A stretch of 64,000 nucleotides of DNA from Mycobacterium malmoense (GTDB lineage Bacteria > Actinomycetota > Actinomycetes > Mycobacteriales > Mycobacteriaceae). The notes beneath the pieces are model-generated. The model worked only from the letters and a program-made list of their open reading frames with translations. It was not told the DNA's origin and made no database searches. The stretch's first letter is position 1. Each line of letters begins with the position of its first letter. Of this stretch, positions 1-9,222 are shown in pieces. The stretch lies in the NCBI RefSeq assembly GCF_019645855.1, contig NZ_CP080999.1:2914001-2978000 (forward strand), written 5' to 3'. The position numbers and the translations under genes were made by a program.

Positions 1-406
1 CGGTATCGGTGGGGGGCTGCACATCGACGTGCGGCTGGACGGTGCCGACGGGCTTTCCCTGCTGCAGGACCGCGGCCGCCGCCGACCAGCGCGCCAGCAG
101 GGCTTGCAGATCGGCGCGGCCGGCGCCGGCGGCCAGCGCAAAGGACATGAACACGGCGTAACGCTGTGGGAGCGTGGCGATTCCGCCCTGGTGGACCTGG
201 CCGTAGAAGGGGTAACTGCGGCGGAGGTCGACGGTGTCGTCGTCGCTTGGGCGACGCGCGGCCGCCGTCGCGTAGCCGGCGAAGCCGCCACCGGCGGCGC
301 CGACGGCCGTGCCGGCGAGCCCGGCCAACACGGCGCCGCCGAGCATGCGCCGGCGCGACACCGCGGCGGTGTCGTCGTCGGCGGATTCCGTCGGATCGTC
401 GGCCAT
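1..406 (-). CDS. efeB: EfeB deferrochelatase/DyP-type peroxidase, N-terminal part (cut by window edge)
   Basis: Haem peroxidase partner of the EfeUO iron system, exported to the envelope by the Tat pathway. The visible N-terminus carries a twin-arginine signal (SRRRMLGGAVLAGLAG, about residues 17-32) and, after the cleavage region, the family's FYGQVHQGGI stretch, which marks the start of the DyP fold in EfeB proteins. The ATG (404-406) lies 2 bp after the efeO stop, so it is the third gene of an efeU-efeO-efeB operon. The C-terminal catalytic Asp/His region lies outside the window. Whether it acts as a deferrochelatase or mainly as a peroxidase cannot be told from this part. Confidence 0.88.
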   Translation of the reverse strand, partial: MADDPTESADDDTAAVSRRRMLGGAVLAGLAGTAVGAAGGGFAGYATAAARRPSDDDTVDLRRSYPFYGQVHQGGIATLPQRYAVFMSFALAAGAGRADLQALLARWSAAAAVLQQGKPVGTVQPHVDVQPPTDT

Positions 407-408
407 GG

Positions 409-1644
409 TCAGCTCGCCGAGACGACTTTTTGGGCGACCGTGGACAGGCTCTGGTGCAGCGGCTGGATGACCGCGGTCAGTTTCGGTGCGTCGCTGGCCT
501 GCAGCGCGGGGGTGTACGTCCGGTAGCCGCCCAGCGCCGACGGGTCGCGGTAGCCGTCCAGTGTGCGGAGCACCGTCTGGAACTGCTGGTCGATCTGGTT
601 GACGAGATTGCCGTCGATCTTCTCCAGCCCGGGCCGCAGCGAGGCGTAGGCCTGTTGGGCGCCTTCGACGTTGCCCGAGAAATCGACGAAGTCGATGTGG
701 CTGAAGGCCTCCTCCTCACCGGTGATCTTGGTGTTTTGTACCTCTTCGATCAGGTCGGCGGCGCCGTTGGCCAAATCCTCCGGCTTGTACTGCAGGTTGG
801 CGACGATACCCTCCAATTTGCCTACGTTGCCGACCAATTCGGTGCTCAACGCCTTGGTGCCCGGGGTGATCGCACCGCCCTGCCACAGGTCGCGCTCGAC
901 GGCGTGGAAGCCCTTCCACCCGACTTTGGCGTCGACCGGGGTGGATGCGCGCATGTCGATCAGATAGTCGAGGTTGCCGGCGTTGTCGCCGACGGTGAAG
1001 CCCGGCAAGACGAAGCCTTCGACGTTGGCTTCGGTGCGCTCCCAGAACAGCCGCGCCTTGGCGTAGGCCGTCTTCGCGGCGTCGATGTCGCCGGACTGCA
1101 CGGCGGCGTCGAGCGCCTTCACGCCGTCGTTGAGCTGACCGATTTGGCCGACGACGTATGCCGCGTAGTCCTTGGTGCCCTGGCTGAGGACGCTCGCCAC
1201 CGTGCCCGACGGGGCCGCCGGTGCCCTTCCGGTGACCGTCAGGGTTTGGTATTCGGCGCCGGCGCCGGGGCAATAGATTTGGTAGGAGCCGCCGTCCAGG
1301 GTGACGGTAAAGGACACCGGGTCCAGGCCGGGCGCGAGGTTTTCCTTTTCGCCGATGATCCGCTGGTCCCTGAGCAACTCCATTTCGGTGATGCCCGGCG
1401 CGCCGGTGTTGACCACCGTGAAGGTTACCGGCCCGGCCGGCACGCTGGTGGTGTTCAGCGCGCAATCGTCCTTGCCACCGTTGTTGGCCATGGTGATGTT
1501 GACCGCGTTCGCGCCGGCGCCACCCGACTGGGCCGATTTGCCACTCGAGTGACCGCACGCGGCTACGCCGGACACTACGACCAAAGACGCTGCTGCCCAA
1601 CAGACTTCACGAGACCGGCACCTTACCCGGGCGGTGGGATTCAC
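409..1644 (-). CDS. efeO: EfeO iron-uptake lipoprotein (cupredoxin-like + M75 imelysin-type domain)
   Basis: Extracytoplasmic ferrous-iron binding component that feeds EfeU. It has a signal peptide with lipobox GVAAC, a Cup (cupredoxin-like) domain with CALN and YCPG cysteines, then the peptidase-M75 domain with the HxxE metal motif (GFHAVERDLW). Size (about 410 aa) is normal for two-domain EfeO. The start is a choice: a strong AGGAGAGG lies 7 nt before TTG 1650 and 13 nt before GTG 1644; an ATG at 1689 would overlap efeU by 83 bp and put the SD inside the gene. GTG 1644 is given here. It overlaps the efeU 3' end by 38 bp, which suggests translational coupling. Confidence 0.9.
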   Translation of the reverse strand: MNPTARVRCRSREVCWAAASLVVVSGVAACGHSSGKSAQSGGAGANAVNITMANNGGKDDCALNTTSVPAGPVTFTVVNTGAPGITEMELLRDQRIIGEKENLAPGLDPVSFTVTLDGGSYQIYCPGAGAEYQTLTVTGRAPAAPSGTVASVLSQGTKDYAAYVVGQIGQLNDGVKALDAAVQSGDIDAAKTAYAKARLFWERTEANVEGFVLPGFTVGDNAGNLDYLIDMRASTPVDAKVGWKGFHAVERDLWQGGAITPGTKALSTELVGNVGKLEGIVANLQYKPEDLANGAADLIEEVQNTKITGEEEAFSHIDFVDFSGNVEGAQQAYASLRPGLEKIDGNLVNQIDQQFQTVLRTLDGYRDPSALGGYRTYTPALQASDAPKLTAVIQPLHQSLSTVAQKVVSAS

Positions 1645-3214
1645 TCTCAATCGTTTTCCTCTCCTGTTCGGCTCGCGTGCGGCCGCCACGCACCGACGCG
1701 CCTGCGCAGGCCACCGCGAAGGCGCCTAGTACCAAGGGAAGCCAGGCTTTCCACAGCTGTCGCTCCACCCGTTCGCGGGCGTTCGCGTTGATCCGCGCGG
1801 CCGTCGCATCGTCTTCGAGGCCGGCGGTGGACCAGTCGGTGGGCAACCCGCCGACGCTGACGGTCTTGGGCCCGGTAAGCCCGCCGCCGGTGAGCACGGC
1901 GGTGCGGTTGCTGGCCGCCTGGGCGCTCACCACCGAGTCCCCTTGGGCCAGAACGGTATAGACGGTGGTGGCCACCCATTGGGCCCGGAACGGACCCGGC
2001 GTGCGAGCGGGCGTCAGGCCCACCGGTAGCCGCCCACCCGCCAAGCTCAATAGCTGTTCCAGCGTTACCACCGACGCGCTGGTGCCCGGGTCCGCGGGAG
2101 CGGTGGTCTGCCACACCTGCACGGGGACACCGTCCACGGATTCGTCGCCGGCCGCGGCCAATTGTATGTTGCGGGTATTCGACCCGCCCTCGCCGGTGAT
2201 TGCCAGCGAACGCCCGTCCGGTCTGGTGATCAGCGACACGCTGGCGGTGCGACCCAGACGGTCGGTCACGGTGCGTGTCCGCGCGCCCGGCGTCGACCCG
2301 CCGGCGGGAACCATGATCGCCAGCAGCGCTGCCACGATGAGCAACATCGCCGACGTGGCAGCCAACAACCGGCGCCGGACTCGTGGCGCCGCAGCGAGTC
2401 GAGCCGGCCAGAGGAACATGACGAGCACAGGGATCACGTAAAGCAGCCAGGCGAGCACCTCGACGAGCCGCGGATCGGCGGGTATGCCGAACAGCCCGGT
2501 GATCAGCGCGCCCTGCACAGAGTTGCGGGGCATCCATGGTGAGAAGTTGAACACCTGTTGTTGACCGATGGTCACCCAGCCCGCCTCGTGCGCGGTGCGC
2601 AGCGCGCCCAGCACCAGTCCGGCGGCGATCAGCACCAAAAGCACCCCGGTGACTCGGAAGAACCGACCGAGATTGAGTTTCAGGCCGCCGTGGTACAGGC
2701 CGACGCCGATCACGATCGATATCGCGATGCCCGTTAGGCCGCCCAGCATGGCGAACCAGCGGCTGCCGTGCGACGTCTGCGCGGTCGCCAGCAGGAACAC
2801 CGCCGTCTCAAAGCCCTCCTTGAGAACGGCCAGAAAGGCCATGGCAACCAGGGCCAGCGCACCGCCACGGTTGATCGCCTGCCGGGCCTCGCGCTCGAGT
2901 TCGCCCCTGAGCCGGGCGGCGTTGCGGCTCATCCAGATGATCATGGACGTCACAAAGACCACGGCGACGGCGCCGATGACCGTCTCCATCATCTCCTGCT
3001 GCGCCTGCGGCAGGGTCGCCGACAGCAGGTCCAGGCCGACACCGACCGCAACGCTGATCAGCATGGCCAAAGCCACACCAGCAAACATCGGACGAGTCGA
3101 CTGACCGTTGCGCTTGAGGAAGGCGCCGACGATGCTCACGATGAGCGTCGCCTCCAGGCCTTCACGCAGGCCGATGAGAAAAGTGCCTATAAAAACGCCG
3201 TATACGCCCTGCAT
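1607..3214 (-). CDS. efeU: EfeU/FTR1-family iron permease with C-terminal extracytoplasmic extension
   Basis: Inner-membrane iron permease of the oxidase-dependent FTR1 family. The two family REXXE-type motifs are visible: REGLE near residue 18 and KEGFE near residue 130, each inside a transmembrane helix; about seven helices fill residues 1-300. At 535 aa it is far longer than the roughly 280-aa E. coli EfeU. Residues about 310-480 form a hydrophilic domain followed by one more membrane helix (LVLGAFAVACAG) and a basic tail. This long form is familiar in actinobacteria, but the function of the extension is not known to me. It is the first gene of efeUOB, with an IdeR-like box 36 bp before its ATG. 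Confidence 0.9.
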   Translation of the reverse strand: MQGVYGVFIGTFLIGLREGLEATLIVSIVGAFLKRNGQSTRPMFAGVALAMLISVAVGVGLDLLSATLPQAQQEMMETVIGAVAVVFVTSMIIWMSRNAARLRGELEREARQAINRGGALALVAMAFLAVLKEGFETAVFLLATAQTSHGSRWFAMLGGLTGIAISIVIGVGLYHGGLKLNLGRFFRVTGVLLVLIAAGLVLGALRTAHEAGWVTIGQQQVFNFSPWMPRNSVQGALITGLFGIPADPRLVEVLAWLLYVIPVLVMFLWPARLAAAPRVRRRLLAATSAMLLIVAALLAIMVPAGGSTPGARTRTVTDRLGRTASVSLITRPDGRSLAITGEGGSNTRNIQLAAAGDESVDGVPVQVWQTTAPADPGTSASVVTLEQLLSLAGGRLPVGLTPARTPGPFRAQWVATTVYTVLAQGDSVVSAQAASNRTAVLTGGGLTGPKTVSVGGLPTDWSTAGLEDDATAARINANARERVERQLWKAWLPLVLGAFAVACAGASVRGGRTRAEQERKTIESESHRPGKVPVS

Positions 3215-3249
3215 GCACCCGATTCCTGTCCCCCGATCGGGACCTTGAC

Positions 3250-3268
3250 TTAGCCTAGCCTAACTAAG
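3250..3268 (-). promoter_or_regulatory. Probable IdeR (iron-dependent repressor) box of efeUOB
   Basis: TTAGCCTAGCCTAACTAAG on the + strand matches the mycobacterial IdeR consensus TTAGGTTAGCCTAACCTAA at 14 of 19 positions, including the whole central AGCCTAAC core. It sits 36 bp upstream of the efeU ATG, in the expected promoter zone, and its target is an iron-uptake operon. Repression in iron-replete cells is the inference. Confidence 0.7.
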
Positions 3269-3471
3269 GGGGTCCGAAAATGTCAGGTGCCTCGGCATCC
3301 GGTAAATCGAGGCGCGTTTGTCCGCTTGGATCACTGGCGCGTCGACCTCGACGGTGGCCAGCCGTGGCTCTCAGCTAACAGCCAGTTATCCAGGGGCAAC
3401 ATTTACGCTGGCATCCCTACCCTTTGGGTAATCGTGCCTAACTTCCTGTCCCCGGAAACGACGAGCGGTCT

Positions 3472-4872
3472 GTGACCGCACCGATCTGGCTCGCCATCCC
3501 GCCCGAGGCCCATTCAGCGCTGCTATCGGCTGGCCCAGGCGCCGGGCCGCTGTTGACCGCCGCCGGATCTTGGCACAGTCTGGCAGCCACCTACTCCGAT
3601 ATCGCCGCCGAGATCGAGGCCCGTGTCGCGGAGGCACGCGCCCACTGGCAGGGTCGCAGCTCCGAGCAATACGCGGCCGCACACCAGCCCTTCGTGGCAT
3701 GGCTGCAGATAACCAGCGCCGCCGCCAGTACCGCAGCAGCCCGACACGAAACGGTGGCGACCGCCTACCAGTCGGCGGTGGCGGCCATGCCAACCCTGTC
3801 CGAACTAGCCGCTAACCACACCCTGCATGCAGTGCTGGTCGCCACCAACTTCTTCGGTATCAACACCATCCCGATCGCGTTGAACGAGACCGACTATTGG
3901 CGGATGTGGATGCAAGCAGCCACCGTCATGACCACCTATCAAGCGGTCGCCGAATCCAGCCTCGCCGCCGTCCCCGCTACTCCTCCCGCACCGAAGATCC
4001 TTGCCGACGACACCACAACCAGCCGAGCGGCTGCCGAGAGTGGCCAGCCCGGCTGGGTGTCCCAGCTCATCGCGCAGCTCGAACAGTTGCTGACCAATCT
4101 GTACGACTCTTTGGGTTCAATGGGTCCGTTCGGCGACGTGCTGATCCCGGTCATCCAGGGGGTGGTCTACGTCGTCACTCAAGTGCTCAACTTCGCCGTC
4201 AGCGTGGTTACGGGATATCCCATCACGGTGTACGGGCCAGTCCTCGCGTCGCTCATTTCCGGCCTCACCCAGTTGGGCCTGCTCGGACTGCTCGGTGTCC
4301 AGTCGGCCCCCGGAGCCGAAATCGCTGCACAGCAGGTCCCAGCGAAGGAGGCGGCCGATCGCCTCCCGCCGCCTGCGGCCACGGTGAGCGCGACCACCAA
4401 CGCGGGCGCAGTGTCCAGCGCACCGTCGGCGCCCAACACCGCCACCGCGCCGCCCACGTCGACTGTCGCCAACGTCGTCAGCCAGCCGGGGATGCCCTAT
4501 CTGGCTGGTGGCCCCGACGCCGAAGGCTTCACACCGACGGCCGGGACGCCGGCGGCTACTCGAGAACTGCGGACGAAGGGCGCCGCGACGGCGGCGGTTT
4601 CGGACGAATCGGCGGCCGTGGCCCGAACACGACGGCGCCGAAAATACCGCCGCGAGCGCCTAGAAGGCGATGGCCGCATGGCGCTGTCTGCCAGCACCGA
4701 CGACGCCTTCCCCTTTGCCGCCGCCTCCGACCAAGGTGCCGGACACCTGGGTGTCACAACCTCTGCTAACCGGGCCCGGGGCCTGACCCAGCTGGCCGAC
4801 GGCGTGCTCGACGAGAGTTTCCAAGCCCCGATGCTGCCCTACACCTGGAGCCCGGAGGGTGACGCCGAGTAA
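3472..4872 (+). CDS. PPE family protein, PPW subgroup
   Basis: The N-terminal 180 residues are a typical PPE domain: IPPE near residue 10, the WxG-type turn AHWQGRSSEQY, and the conserved NFFGINTIPIALNETDY stretch. The central part is hydrophobic, then Ala/Pro/Thr-rich, and the last 90 residues end in the PxxPxxW signature (PMLPYTW), which places it in the PPE-PPW subgroup. PPE proteins are usually exported by ESX systems with a PE partner, but no pe gene lies beside it. GTG 3472 is the start giving the full N-terminus. A second PPW protein lies at the right window edge. Substrate or role is unknown. Confidence 0.9.
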   Translation: MTAPIWLAIPPEAHSALLSAGPGAGPLLTAAGSWHSLAATYSDIAAEIEARVAEARAHWQGRSSEQYAAAHQPFVAWLQITSAAASTAAARHETVATAYQSAVAAMPTLSELAANHTLHAVLVATNFFGINTIPIALNETDYWRMWMQAATVMTTYQAVAESSLAAVPATPPAPKILADDTTTSRAAAESGQPGWVSQLIAQLEQLLTNLYDSLGSMGPFGDVLIPVIQGVVYVVTQVLNFAVSVVTGYPITVYGPVLASLISGLTQLGLLGLLGVQSAPGAEIAAQQVPAKEAADRLPPPAATVSATTNAGAVSSAPSAPNTATAPPTSTVANVVSQPGMPYLAGGPDAEGFTPTAGTPAATRELRTKGAATAAVSDESAAVARTRRRRKYRRERLEGDGRMALSASTDDAFPFAAASDQGAGHLGVTTSANRARGLTQLADGVLDESFQAPMLPYTWSPEGDAE

Positions 4873-4925
4873 CACCCACGGCGTCGCGTGCAACTGCCGG
4901 TGGTCGAAATCGACACCACCATGAG

Positions 4926-5030
4926 TCACTTAGCTGGCGGATCGGTCCGGCCGACATGTTCGCTCCGGGAACCGGTTTCCTGTACTCGCACGCGGGCCGC
5001 ACCGCCATCGTCGAACGCGCCGGCGTTCCT
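4926..5030 (+). pseudogene. Possible fragment of a serine hydrolase (beta-lactamase family)
   Basis: In one frame this reads WRIGPADMFAPGTGFLYSHA, resembling the F-x-PGT-x-F-x-YS segment of class-C-like serine hydrolases, but there is no SxxK part and no open frame on either side. It runs directly into the flavin monooxygenase fragment. The identification rests on about 30 residues and is tentative. Confidence 0.3.
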
Positions 5031-5262
5031 GTCGGGACAGGGCACCAGCATCGCGATCGCCGGCGCCTACGTGTTGGCCAGTGAACTCGTCCAACATGAT
5101 CGACCCGAGCCGGCTTTCGCCGCGTACGAGCACAGACTGCGCGACTACGTGGAAAAGAATCAGAACCTGGCGCTGCGCACCGACTCCAATCCATCGAGCC
5201 TCGGCCTGGACATCCGTACGGTCACCCGGTCGGAGCCCGCAACGGTGGTTGGCAGGCATTAG
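5017..5262 (+). pseudogene. C-terminal remnant of an FAD-dependent monooxygenase
   Basis: The translation contains FLSGQGTSIAIAGAYVLASE followed by FAAYEHRLRDYVEKNQ, the characteristic C-terminal FAD-binding segment of PF01494-type monooxygenases (GQGTS...AYVLAGEL...YE..LR..V..NQ). The Rossmann N-terminus and about 300 residues before this segment are absent, so this is a truncated relic. Its 3' end overlaps the convergent small secreted-protein gene by about 40 bp. Confidence 0.65.
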
Positions 5263-5560
5263 TGCCCGGGTCCCACCACCACCCGTTGTCGCACGCGAGG
5301 GGTTGCGGCCCGACACCCAACGGCCGACATACGTTGGCCGTCGGATCCCACCATTGGCCAGGGTCACACGCAAGCGGCTGCGGCCCGACCCCCAGCGGCC
5401 GGCACACCTTACCGGTCGGGTCCCACCACTGGCCCGGGTCGCAGGACGGACCCGCCCGACTGGCCACCGGTGACACGATCGTCCCGATCGCCATCGATGC
5501 CAACATCATGGTGGCGATGGAGATCAGACGGAAAGCGATTGTCCACATTGCCCACCTCAT
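5222..5560 (-). CDS. Small secreted protein with three Cys/Trp-rich 25-residue repeats
   Basis: Unrecognised family. A 112-aa product: a hydrophobic signal sequence (residues about 5-36) and then a mature part made almost wholly of a 25-residue tandem repeat, CDPGQWWDPTGKVCRPLGVG plus PQPLA. The first two copies are nearly identical (positions 5443-5369 and 5368-5294) and the third is diverged and truncated (CDNGWWWDPGTNACQPP). Each unit has two cysteines about 12 residues apart that could form one disulfide-closed loop presenting WWDP. ATG 5560 is used; ATG 5548 has a closer GAGGTGG and would still keep the signal. Location is likely extracytoplasmic; role unknown. Confidence 0.7.
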   Translation of the reverse strand: MRWAMWTIAFRLISIATMMLASMAIGTIVSPVASRAGPSCDPGQWWDPTGKVCRPLGVGPQPLACDPGQWWDPTANVCRPLGVGPQPLACDNGWWWDPGTNACQPPLRAPTG

Positions 5561-5749
5561 GAGTGTTCTTTGGGTTTATTCAGTTTCGCGTTAAGACGCC
5601 GCCGCGTCAACAGCACCCAAATCGGCCTACGCAGGATCGAAAAAGGAGGAACCGAATATTGCGAGTTACCATTAACTACGCCGTTTACACTGCGCCCCAA
5701 AGGGTTCCATTTGCATGATGACGCTCTCCTCGGCGACCCTTGGCGGGGA

Positions 5750-6592
5750 TTACCGGTGGGGCTCGCCGGGCTGCGTGACGAAGTCGATGAGCTCTTCGAC
5801 GCGGCCGATCAGCGCCGGCTCCAGGTCGTTCCAGTCGCGCACCCGCGACCGGATGTGCCGCCAGGCCCTGGCGATGTCCGCCTGGTCCGTGTGCGGCAAT
5901 CCGAGCGCCGCACACGCGCCGCGCTTCCACTCGATATGCCGCGGCACGTCTGGCCAGGCCGTCAGATCGAGCCGCTGCGGCTTCACCGCCTGCCAAATGT
6001 CGACGTAGGGATGACCGACGACAAGCGTGTGGGGGCCGCCCGGTCCCCGTCGCACCGCATCGGCGATCCGCGCTTCCTTCGAACCCGCGACCAGGTGGTC
6101 GACGAGCACGCCCAGGCGGCGCCCCGGGCCGGGCCCGAACTCCGCCACGATGCCCACCAGGTCGTCGATGCCACCGAGCTGCTCGACGACGACACCCTCG
6201 ATGCGCAGGTCATCGCCCCACACCTGCGCGATGAGTTCGGCGTCGTGGCGCCCCTCGACGTAGATCCGGCTGGCGCGGGCGACCCGGGCGCGGGCACCCG
6301 GCACCGCCACCGAGCCGGACGCCGTCTTCCCCGCGGCGGTGGGCGCCGGGCGTCGCGGCGCCGTGAGGATCACCGGGCGGCCGTCGATCAGATACCCAGG
6401 GCCCAGGGGAAAGCCACGGGTGTGGCCGTGCCGGTCTTCCAGGTCGACGCGACCATATTCGACCCGCACCACCGCACCGACGTAGCCGGTCTCCGCGTCC
6501 TCGACCACCGTCCCGAGCTCGGCCGGGTGCTCGGTCGAACGGGGCTTGCGCCGACCCGCGGCGAGGACATCGGTTCCGTAGCGATCCACCAC
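5750..6592 (-). CDS. DUF3097 family protein
   Basis: A 280-aa cytosolic protein conserved in actinobacteria and of unknown function. Visible features are an N-terminal small beta-rich part that keeps GYVGAVVRVEYGRVDLEDRH, a basic linker, then the domain starting RIYVEGRHDAELIAQVWGDD, whose (Y/F)VEGxxD pattern recalls a TOPRIM-like acidic start, followed by LVGHPYVDIWQAVKP. There are no signal peptide or membrane segments. GTG 6592 gives the full N-terminus. It stands alone between divergent and convergent neighbours, so context gives no functional hint. Confidence 0.75.
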   Translation of the reverse strand: MVDRYGTDVLAAGRRKPRSTEHPAELGTVVEDAETGYVGAVVRVEYGRVDLEDRHGHTRGFPLGPGYLIDGRPVILTAPRRPAPTAAGKTASGSVAVPGARARVARASRIYVEGRHDAELIAQVWGDDLRIEGVVVEQLGGIDDLVGIVAEFGPGPGRRLGVLVDHLVAGSKEARIADAVRRGPGGPHTLVVGHPYVDIWQAVKPQRLDLTAWPDVPRHIEWKRGACAALGLPHTDQADIARAWRHIRSRVRDWNDLEPALIGRVEELIDFVTQPGEPHR

Positions 6593-6832
6593 GCGGCAAT
6601 ACTAGGGAGCTTTGCGGCCAAAAATCGTTACGGCGCGCCAACATCCAGCCGCGTTAGGTAGCAACTCCCATGCTCGGTGCGGCGCAAAGCGCTAAGGATT
6701 CGCGGATAAGCCCGGGAATTCCATAAAATAGTTGTAAATAACTGCGTTGTCTTACCGGGCTGATGAGGCCGCCAATGCTAGGTTGCTAGATGCCGCTAGT
6801 GCTCAGCGTTTGGCGGTTAGCGAGGTGGACGT

Positions 6833-7120
6833 ATGGACCTATCCCATTGGGTGTCGAGCATCGTCGCTTTTGTGCGTGCCGGATACCCCACCGGCATGCC
6901 GGCTACCGGTTACATACCGCTGGCAGCCCTGTCTCGCCGACGCCTATCCAACGACGAGATCGCCACCATCACAAGCGAACTCACCATGCATCGACGTGGA
7001 CCGATCAGCGCCGTCGATGTCGGGGTGGCGATCATCCGCGTCACCAACGAGATGCCCTTGCAGGACGACATCGCGCGCGTGCAACGCCGCCTTGACGCGA
7101 TCGGATGCCCGCGCGGGTAG
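6833..7120 (+). CDS. DUF3349 family small protein
   Basis: A 95-aa protein of the mycobacterial DUF3349 family (Rv0543c type), small helical proteins of unknown function. The diagnostic stretch FVRAGYPTGMPATGYIPLAA followed by LSRRRLSNDEIATI is present, and length fits the family. It is monocistronic: 240 bp of non-coding sequence precede it and the patatin gene converges on it with an 11-bp gap. The upstream gap is AT-richer than its surroundings (around 6715-6750) and probably holds the promoter. Confidence 0.8.
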   Translation: MDLSHWVSSIVAFVRAGYPTGMPATGYIPLAALSRRRLSNDEIATITSELTMHRRGPISAVDVGVAIIRVTNEMPLQDDIARVQRRLDAIGCPRG

Positions 7121-7131
7121 GCGGCGTCTGG

Positions 7132-8103
7132 CTAAGACGGCGGTTTGGCCGGGTCGCCGCACGCGGCCAGGAAGTCGGCGTAGTCCCATGTCTTCAAAAA
7201 CTCTTGGCCCGCGTGCAATCCGCGTTGATAGAGAGCCTCGCGTTGTTCGGCGGTGATGTCGAAGTCGATCGGGCTCACCTCCTCGGCGGGCACGAAGATG
7301 GTGCGCCGAACGGTGCACGGGTCGTCGATGTAGGCGTTGTCCTGATTGCTCACCAGTGTTTCTATCGCGGCGATTCCCAACGACACCGGACCATGCACCG
7401 GATGGGTGGGCGGAATGCCCGGACGCGCCGACAACCGGATCCCGAACGTCGGCCAGCGCGGCTCGGGTCGGTCGAAGAGCTCCACGGGAAAGTCCGACAG
7501 CAAGCCCCCGTCGACCCAGGTGGCGCCACCCGGCCGAACGGGCTCGAACACATACGGGATCGCTGCCGAGGCGTGCACCGCGCGTGCCACCGAGAAGCCG
7601 TCCGGGTCAATGCCATAGGAGCCGAGGTCCCACGGGATGCGAACCAGCCGGCGCCGCGACAGGTCACTGGCGGTCACAACGAGGGACCAGGCAAACTGCT
7701 CGGCCTCTTCGCCTGTACGCAGGTCGCCGAAGGTCCGCACACCCAGATCACCGAGCAATCCAGCCAGCAGCCGTTCGAGGTAGGCCCCACGATAGACACC
7801 GTCGGACACCAGCAACGACAGCCCCCCGCCGATCAACGGCACCCGCCCAATCAGGCTGCGGTCCAGGAACTTCCGATAGTCGATGGCGCGCATCACGTCA
7901 GCGAGCCGGGTCAGCGGTTCACCGGCAACCTGGAGCGCAGCCACCAGCGACGCGACGATCGCGCCCGCGCTGGTACCGGCGACGCGGGGGAACCGGTACC
8001 CGGCTTGGGCCAGCGCGTCGACCGCTCCAACCAGTCCGATCCCCCGGACGCCGCCACCTTCGCACACCAGGTCGGCACGCGTTGCGCTCACGGCCGCCAC
8101 CAT
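7132..8103 (-). CDS. Patatin-like phospholipase (Rv2037c type)
   Basis: Predicted lipid acyl hydrolase with the Ser-Asp dyad of patatins. Visible: the oxyanion motif GGGVRG (residues about 16-21), the nucleophile elbow GTSAG (Ser near residue 45), and DGG (Asp near residue 197, TWVDGGLLSDFP). Length 323 aa matches what I recall for M. tuberculosis Rv2037c. It lies 46 bp downstream of the ABC importer genes, in the same order as Rv2041c-Rv2037c, so cotranscription is likely. Substrate is unknown. Confidence 0.85.
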   Translation of the reverse strand: MVAAVSATRADLVCEGGGVRGIGLVGAVDALAQAGYRFPRVAGTSAGAIVASLVAALQVAGEPLTRLADVMRAIDYRKFLDRSLIGRVPLIGGGLSLLVSDGVYRGAYLERLLAGLLGDLGVRTFGDLRTGEEAEQFAWSLVVTASDLSRRRLVRIPWDLGSYGIDPDGFSVARAVHASAAIPYVFEPVRPGGATWVDGGLLSDFPVELFDRPEPRWPTFGIRLSARPGIPPTHPVHGPVSLGIAAIETLVSNQDNAYIDDPCTVRRTIFVPAEEVSPIDFDITAEQREALYQRGLHAGQEFLKTWDYADFLAACGDPAKPPS

Positions 8104-8149
8104 AGCTCGATCGTGGTGTATGGCGGGTGCGCGGCACGCGAGAACATGC

Positions 8150-9220
<1,071 letters not shown>

Positions 9221-9222
9221 GA

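Noticed and set aside
1607..1689. ATG 1689 as efeO start
   Set aside because: It would place the strong AGGAGAGG inside the gene and overlap efeU by 83 bp; GTG 1644 or TTG 1650 fits better.
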